From the NCBI GenBank assembly GCA_036250225.1, contig JAPZLL010000003.1, positions 372,001 through 436,000 on the forward strand: a stretch of 64,000 nucleotides of DNA, read 5' to 3'. This document shows, one piece after another, positions 59,051 through 64,000 of the stretch. Under the pieces are notes generated by a model that saw nothing but the letters and a program-made list of their open reading frames with translations, ran no database searches and was not told where the DNA came from. Source of the stretch: Cercophora sp. LCS_1. Its lineage: Eukaryota; Ascomycota; Sordariomycetes; Sordariales; Lasiosphaeriaceae. Within the stretch, counting starts at the first letter, position 1. Each line of letters opens with the position of its first letter. The position numbers were made by a program, and so were the translations under genes.

Positions 59051-61057
59051 TCAAAGCTTCCGACCAAACATGAAGCTTCCGTACATCCCACCAACATCAG
59101 CTTTGGCGACTGGGATCTTTCTCATACCCCATGACTCGGCGCCCATCTTCCAGCCCCTTCTTCCATTATCCCTCGGGCCCACCGTGTCGCTCCTTACGAG
59201 CCAACCACGGACGCCGCACTCTGATGTCCGCCATCCCATCCGTTGCAGCACGGCCGTCGACTTGCTCACTCGCTTGAAGACGTCCTCTGCCAGCTCCACC
59301 ACCCTGAGTGGCTCCGAGAACGACTTCAAAATTGCACAAGTGCTCCCGAAAAGGTAGACCACATCCAACTCAGCGGACCACATATCCGACAAGTCAATGA
59401 ACTTTAGCGTGTGGGGGACCCACTCCACTTGTTCCTCCACGTCGGCTGTCTCGTCGGGAACGAAAAGGCGGTTGACGTCCTGCAAGCTCAAGCAACGACC
59501 AATGGCCAATTCTTCCAGGTGCTTGGTCAAGGGTCGAAGGAGATCGATATGAGATGCATTCATCTTGCTACCCTTGAGGCTCAGAGACTTGAGCGTATTC
59601 GGCAGGAGAGGCAGAAGCTCGGTGATCTCGTCAATATCGAAAAGCTGGTGGGTCTTGGCATCAGTAGCAAGGCTCAAGAATACGAGCTCCTCGGCAGCGG
59701 GGTGCTGGGTCAGGAAGTCAATCACACCACGAGCCGAGAGATTTTTGCACTTGGCCAAGTTGAGGTGAGTGAGTCTCGCTGTTTTCGGGATCGACATGAG
59801 TGCCTCATCGGTGATCCTAGTCCCGGCCACGTCGAGGTGTGTAAGTCTGGTGAGCCGCGGGAGTATCGTGTCGATCACGGAGGTCGGGAGGGTAAGGCAC
59901 TTGTGCAGTGACAAGCGGCGGATCGGGAGCTGCTTCGGCCAGTCCGGCGACACAATCGATGCGAAGGCATCCTTGAACTTGGCCGAGGTGCAGCCGCAGA
60001 AGTCCAGCGCCTTGAGGTTGGGGAGGCCGAAGAGTAGCTTGCGCAAGACATCGACATTAAGGTCATCGTCGATGTACTCGTTGGCGAGGAACTCCTGGAG
60101 ATCGGGAGTAAGCTCTAGGCATTTGACAAGTGTCTCAGATGTCAAGTTCTTGGCTTGCAATCGCTCGGCGGCGGTGGAAAAGAGCTGAGCCGGATTGAAG
60201 TGGCAAAAGTCCAATCGTCGCACAATGGTGCCAAGTGGCGGATGCGCTGAGACGTGGTCGAGAAACTTTCGGAATATTTTGGAGTGGGGAAGCGTGATGT
60301 TGCGATAAAGCGTGCTAAGAGTCGCAACATGAACGGTCCTCGAGGTGAGAAGTAGCGACATCAAATCAACATTGCGCCTCGCGATACCATTGGGGGGGAG
60401 ATCAAGGGCAAGAAGGCTGATGATGGAGGCTGATACAAGTTAGCAGAGGTCGAAATGGCAATACAAGAGATATCGCTTACTAAGAATCTCAGGCGGGAGC
60501 CTCTCAAGAGGAGCCTCTCCAGGCTTGTTAACACCCTTCTTCACGGCCTTGGCCTTCTTCAAGGGCGTGGTCCAAACATTGCTCAAGACCTGCAGATCAC
60601 CAAAGCTCTTGCTGGCGAGCTTGCCCTTCACCTGGATCTGCTTCCAGCCCTGGAAGTTTTCGGCGGGGGCCCAGTAGCCGAGAAGGCGACTCGAAGGGTG
60701 GGTTACCGGAGGCTGGAACTGGGTCTGGGTCTGGATCTGGATCATGTTTGGGGGATGTCGAACCGGTTGGCTGGGTGCCTTGGCCGCCTTGACGTGGACT
60801 TCGATATCCTGACTGTCGTCGATGGCGTCCTCCAGCCTAAGGTAGGACGTAGTCTTGGAGCGTGAGAAGTCCTGGGTGAGAGCGCTGTCGTCCTCCCGGA
60901 TGGAAGAGAAAGAAGAGCGAGAGAGCCGGTCCGGGGTTGCTGGTCGAGCATGGTGATGGCGGTCCACCGCCATGGTTAAGTAGTCAGGGGAGCAGTCCCT
61001 TGACACCGGGTGTGGTGGTTGGAGGTGGTCTGGGTCCCGGTGCTGAATCACCGCCAT
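59051..61057 (-). CDS. F-box and leucine-rich-repeat protein
   Basis: Probable substrate receptor of an SCF ubiquitin ligase. Exon 1 is 61057-60481 and exon 2 is 60429-59051, with a 51-bp intron, giving 651 residues. The intron cuts an F-box-like motif: LERLPPEIL joins TSIISLLALDLP (about 184-205). The following segment (MSLLLTSRTVHVATLSTLYRN) is typical of fungal F-box proteins, and LRR-type repeats run from about 260 to 520 (for example LTHLDVAGTRITDEALMSIP, then ARLTHLNLAKCKNLSARGV). The N-terminal 180 residues are disordered, with a Gln/Thr run. Met29 (60973) is an alternative start. Its substrates are unknown. Confidence 0.88.
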
Positions 61058-64000
61058 GGGGAACAGACGGAGACAACGGGGAACTGGGCTTGGCTCGTGA
61101 ACGGAGCTCCTAGGTCAGGTGGTCGCGATGCAGGAGCTCAATGGCGACAGTGCGATGTCCCGGAAGGGAAGGGTATCGAAGCTACCAATGCTCGGCGACA
61201 CACGGACGGGGAAAGGACCGTGATTCGACGATGGCGTCTGCGTCTAGAGTCCCGGAAAGAGGCTGCTAGGCTGACGGGCGTGCCCAGCGGTCTCACAAAC
61301 AGACGAAGGCCAGACGGTAGCTTTCTATTAGTCAAAAGCCCAGGCTTTTAGGTAAGAGCAAGGTTGCGATGCAGCGATGCGGGGAAGTTGCGAGGTTGCT
61401 AAAATTCGGATCCGCAATATTCGTGATCTGTCGCCCTGTGGTTGTATATGCGGCGCGCACCAGGCACAATATACCGTTGGATGCACGCGCACCAGCCGCA
61501 GAAGCTGGGAATCAATGACACCCGGCGGTGGGAAGATAAACCCGGAAGGTGAGAGAGACACGACAGGCCGCTAGCAAGGGAAACGTGTCGTGCGTGTCAA
61601 CGATTTGAAAAGTGGATGCAATATGCTTGAGCAGCGTGTCGAGGCGAACCTTGCTCGACGACCCTGCCTTACGCTTGCTGGTTGCGATGGAAGATGCGGT
61701 GTCTTTCTTGGTGGTGGATGGTAGCAAATATTGGAAAATCCGGATTGGTGATGTAGCACAACAATGGACGGAACGGCAGGGGCAAACACCAACGACAAGA
61801 TAACTTGGGTTAAATAGTGAGACACGTCAATCCATCCTCGGGCGGGACCAAGGAACAAACGGGCCAGCCAAGCAGCGAGAAGGCGAGACCGGCTGGGCAA
61901 GCGGCGCTGGTAGCTCCTGCTCTTTCTTTGTTGCTGTCCATCATGCGGACGGAGGAGGGCGACGTTGTCACCTGAACTGGATTCCAACGCATTTCTCAGG
62001 CCAACTAAACGGTTGGAAACGCTTACCGCTTCGCTCGGCCCTTAAGTCACCCTTGCCGCCCCAGTTTTAGGGGAAAAGCTTTGTGACAAGCCAAAGGCCC
62101 GGTTCGATGACTCCGCTGTCTTGGTGGATATCATCGCGTAAACGAGATGGAACGGTCTGGAAAATTCAGGGACCGGCCCGGGAAACGTTGAGGTCTCGGA
62201 CCTTTTGGGTGACGCCTGGTCTTTCGCCCCTCCGGCATTTGGCCCTTTCGCCGCAACAATGCCATCGGGCGCACAATACCAACAGGGAAAAGAAAAATTG
62301 AAAGACGCGAGCCAGCGAGCGGTTGACGACTTTTGCGCCAAGAGCCGCTCAGGTTGAAAGGATGCCCTCGGATGACACTTGCCGCCTGCAAAAGCTGCAA
62401 AAGGTCGAATTCCCGAGTTTCCATCATGTCATCGGTGCCGTCGCGAGGCCCGACGGTACGTAATGGTTTGAAAGGCGCCCCCCCTGTTCGGTCGGCTCCA
62501 CCGCCGGAAGCACAACCGGGAACGGCGCTCAACACCATCAGGGCTGATTTGCACACAAGTGGTGTGACGAAAGAGTTCCAAACCTGGGATGGGACAAAAA
62601 AGACTACATACCTAATTTACCAACGCAGCATCAAACGGTTTTGAGGCATAGTATATTTTTCAATAGGCATACAAATATCTTTGGTACGTGTGGAAAGCCA
62701 TATTTAAAGGTATATAGAGCATTTTAAACGCCTTCAAAAATGTATTTAGGGCCTTTTTACGAAGAAAGACCCGTTCCTTCGTTTTCGAACATGTAGTGAT
62801 TTTTGTAGAATGCATTTTAGTAGTCGCACTCTATCTTCACATCACTTGGCACACAAGACAGCCTCGATAGGAAAGGCGGGGATCCTGAGGATTACCTGTT
62901 TGTGACGTGCCTGATCCCGTGCCATTCTTTGGACGCAGCGGACGAGCTTTACATTCGCCCCCTTACCGCCCTCCGCCCCGGATAAGTACGGATTCGATGG
63001 CCACAATTTTTTTTGGAGTCGCCTGATGCTGATGGTGGCTGAGGTGACGTTTCCGGGGTGCTGTCCTGTCTCCAATTCGCGGAAACATTGACGTTGTTAC
63101 CTAATCAACAACTCCGATCGAACGTCCAGATCAAAAGAATCTTACGGTTCATACCACACAACCCGAAATCACCTATCCCAACAGCCTTGGATATATGGAA
63201 GAGCCGGAGCCCAATGCCAATCATGGGTTCTTTGTGATGGGGTTCAAAACATGCTATCCGCCGTTGTCGGAGGCCAGAGTGAGTCAACAAACTCCGAGCA
63301 GGCAAAAATCACCAACTCTGTGGCGGTGCGGTAAACACACAATCCGCAGCTCTGTGAAACCTGGAGGCCGGTCGGCCTCGGCATTATGGCGTTTTGGGAC
63401 GCCGTCTCGTCTTTCCTGTAGCTGCGTTTTTCACCATCCAATTGCATCTTCAAAACGTGTCTGGAGAATTCTTTGGAGGGATTGAGATGGAGCTCCGCCT
63501 CCCAAGCCAGAGCGCCAAGCGCTGAGCTCAAGACTCTCTGTTCACGTGGACATGATCATTTGCGTCGGCACGGAGAAGTCAGGGGCACCCCTGTTTCCGC
63601 CGTCACGCAGAGTCTGGGGAGCCGCTCGCAGCCGCTGGAGCTAGCATCGTTGAGTTCGTTTTTCTCACCAATATTTTTGTTCCTTTCGGGCTAGGTTCAT
63701 CTTTCCCCACAGATCTCATCAGCCGTCCGGGCCCGGGCCCAACCCGTCCCCGCCTCCCTCCCTGTCCCTTGAACCACGCGCCCGACAACTACCCCTTTTC
63801 GTTCGGTTGGCGAACAGCTGCTTTTGGAGAACCAAAGGTCACCCCAGGGCCGGGAAGGCAAGCTTGTTCCCGTCCACATGCACATGCAGTGACGGTGCTT
63901 CCGGCCAAGCATCCTGGAAGACGGACGAATCACGCCATGCACTTGCACCCTCCCGTTCCCCTCCTTTGGTCTAGGCGATATCAACATCTCCGAGGAGCAA
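61058..64000. other. gene-poor end of the window
   Basis: The first part is the promoter of the F-box gene. Open frames up to 141 codons overlap on both strands without domains or splice support. An A/T-rich patch (about 62640-62830) contrasts with the GC-rich surroundings and might be a short decayed element. No gene is supported; one could begin beyond the edge. Confidence 0.45.

Noticed and set aside
1..64000. Search for transposons, long terminal repeats, CRISPR arrays or heavily RIP-mutated blocks
   Set aside because: No paired terminal repeats, transposase or reverse-transcriptase motifs, spaced repeats or long A/T-rich blocks with stop-ridden frames were seen by eye.

Overview
The window is nuclear DNA of a filamentous ascomycete, probably a Sordariomycete. 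The evidence is the short introns (46-75 bp for almost all) with GT(A/G)NGT-type donors and CTGAC-type branch points, single-copy housekeeping genes typical of Pezizomycotina, C/T-rich 5' flanks, and large gene-free gaps. The species cannot be named from sequence alone. Exon junctions below were worked out by hand and checked for phase. I saw no rRNA, tRNA, CRISPR array or intact transposon.

Layout. 0-7.3 kb is gene-poor: one small secreted-protein gene whose frame is broken by one base (2882-3275), two doubtful remnants on the minus strand, telomere-type motifs and a perfect hairpin. 7.3-12.1 kb holds a reductive iron-uptake pair, iron permease FTR1 (minus) and multicopper ferroxidase FET3 (plus). 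They diverge from a 1.36-kb promoter carrying four exact ATCWGATAA sites of the kind bound by iron-responsive GATA repressors. 13.0-15.7 kb is a Zn2Cys6 transcription factor. 16.2-17.3 kb is orotidine-5'-phosphate decarboxylase. 20.1-21.1 kb is phosphatidylinositol synthase. 22.7-24.5 kb is a CCCH zinc-finger protein. 25.2-26.0 kb is SRP19. 26.2-38.2 kb is a tandem minus-strand block: dynactin p150, an HMG-box transcription factor, the AAA+ ATPase RuvB-like 1 and an EamA-type transporter. 39.6-42.2 kb holds a macrodomain phosphatase (POA1-like), TAF13 and a 72-residue Kish/TMEM167 gene whose first coding exon is only the start codon. 42.2-50.5 kb is an 8.4-kb stretch without a convincing gene that leads into a SOK1/Tcp11 gene. 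55.1-57.9 kb is V-ATPase subunit a and 59.1-61.1 kb an F-box/LRR protein. The last 2.9 kb holds no convincing gene.

How the genes work together. Only FTR1 and FET3 form a clear functional unit: Fet3 oxidises ferrous iron at the plasma membrane and Ftr1 imports the ferric iron it produces. The other genes are independent housekeeping functions (pyrimidine and inositol-lipid synthesis, protein targeting, dynein transport, chromatin remodelling, TFIID, secretory pathway, vacuolar acidification) or regulators. No clearly new multi-gene system is visible. The best leads are the iron promoter, two one-base frame disruptions within 5 kb (one of them in FTR1), the start-codon-only exon of Kish and the 20-nt micro-exon inside a zinc cluster.
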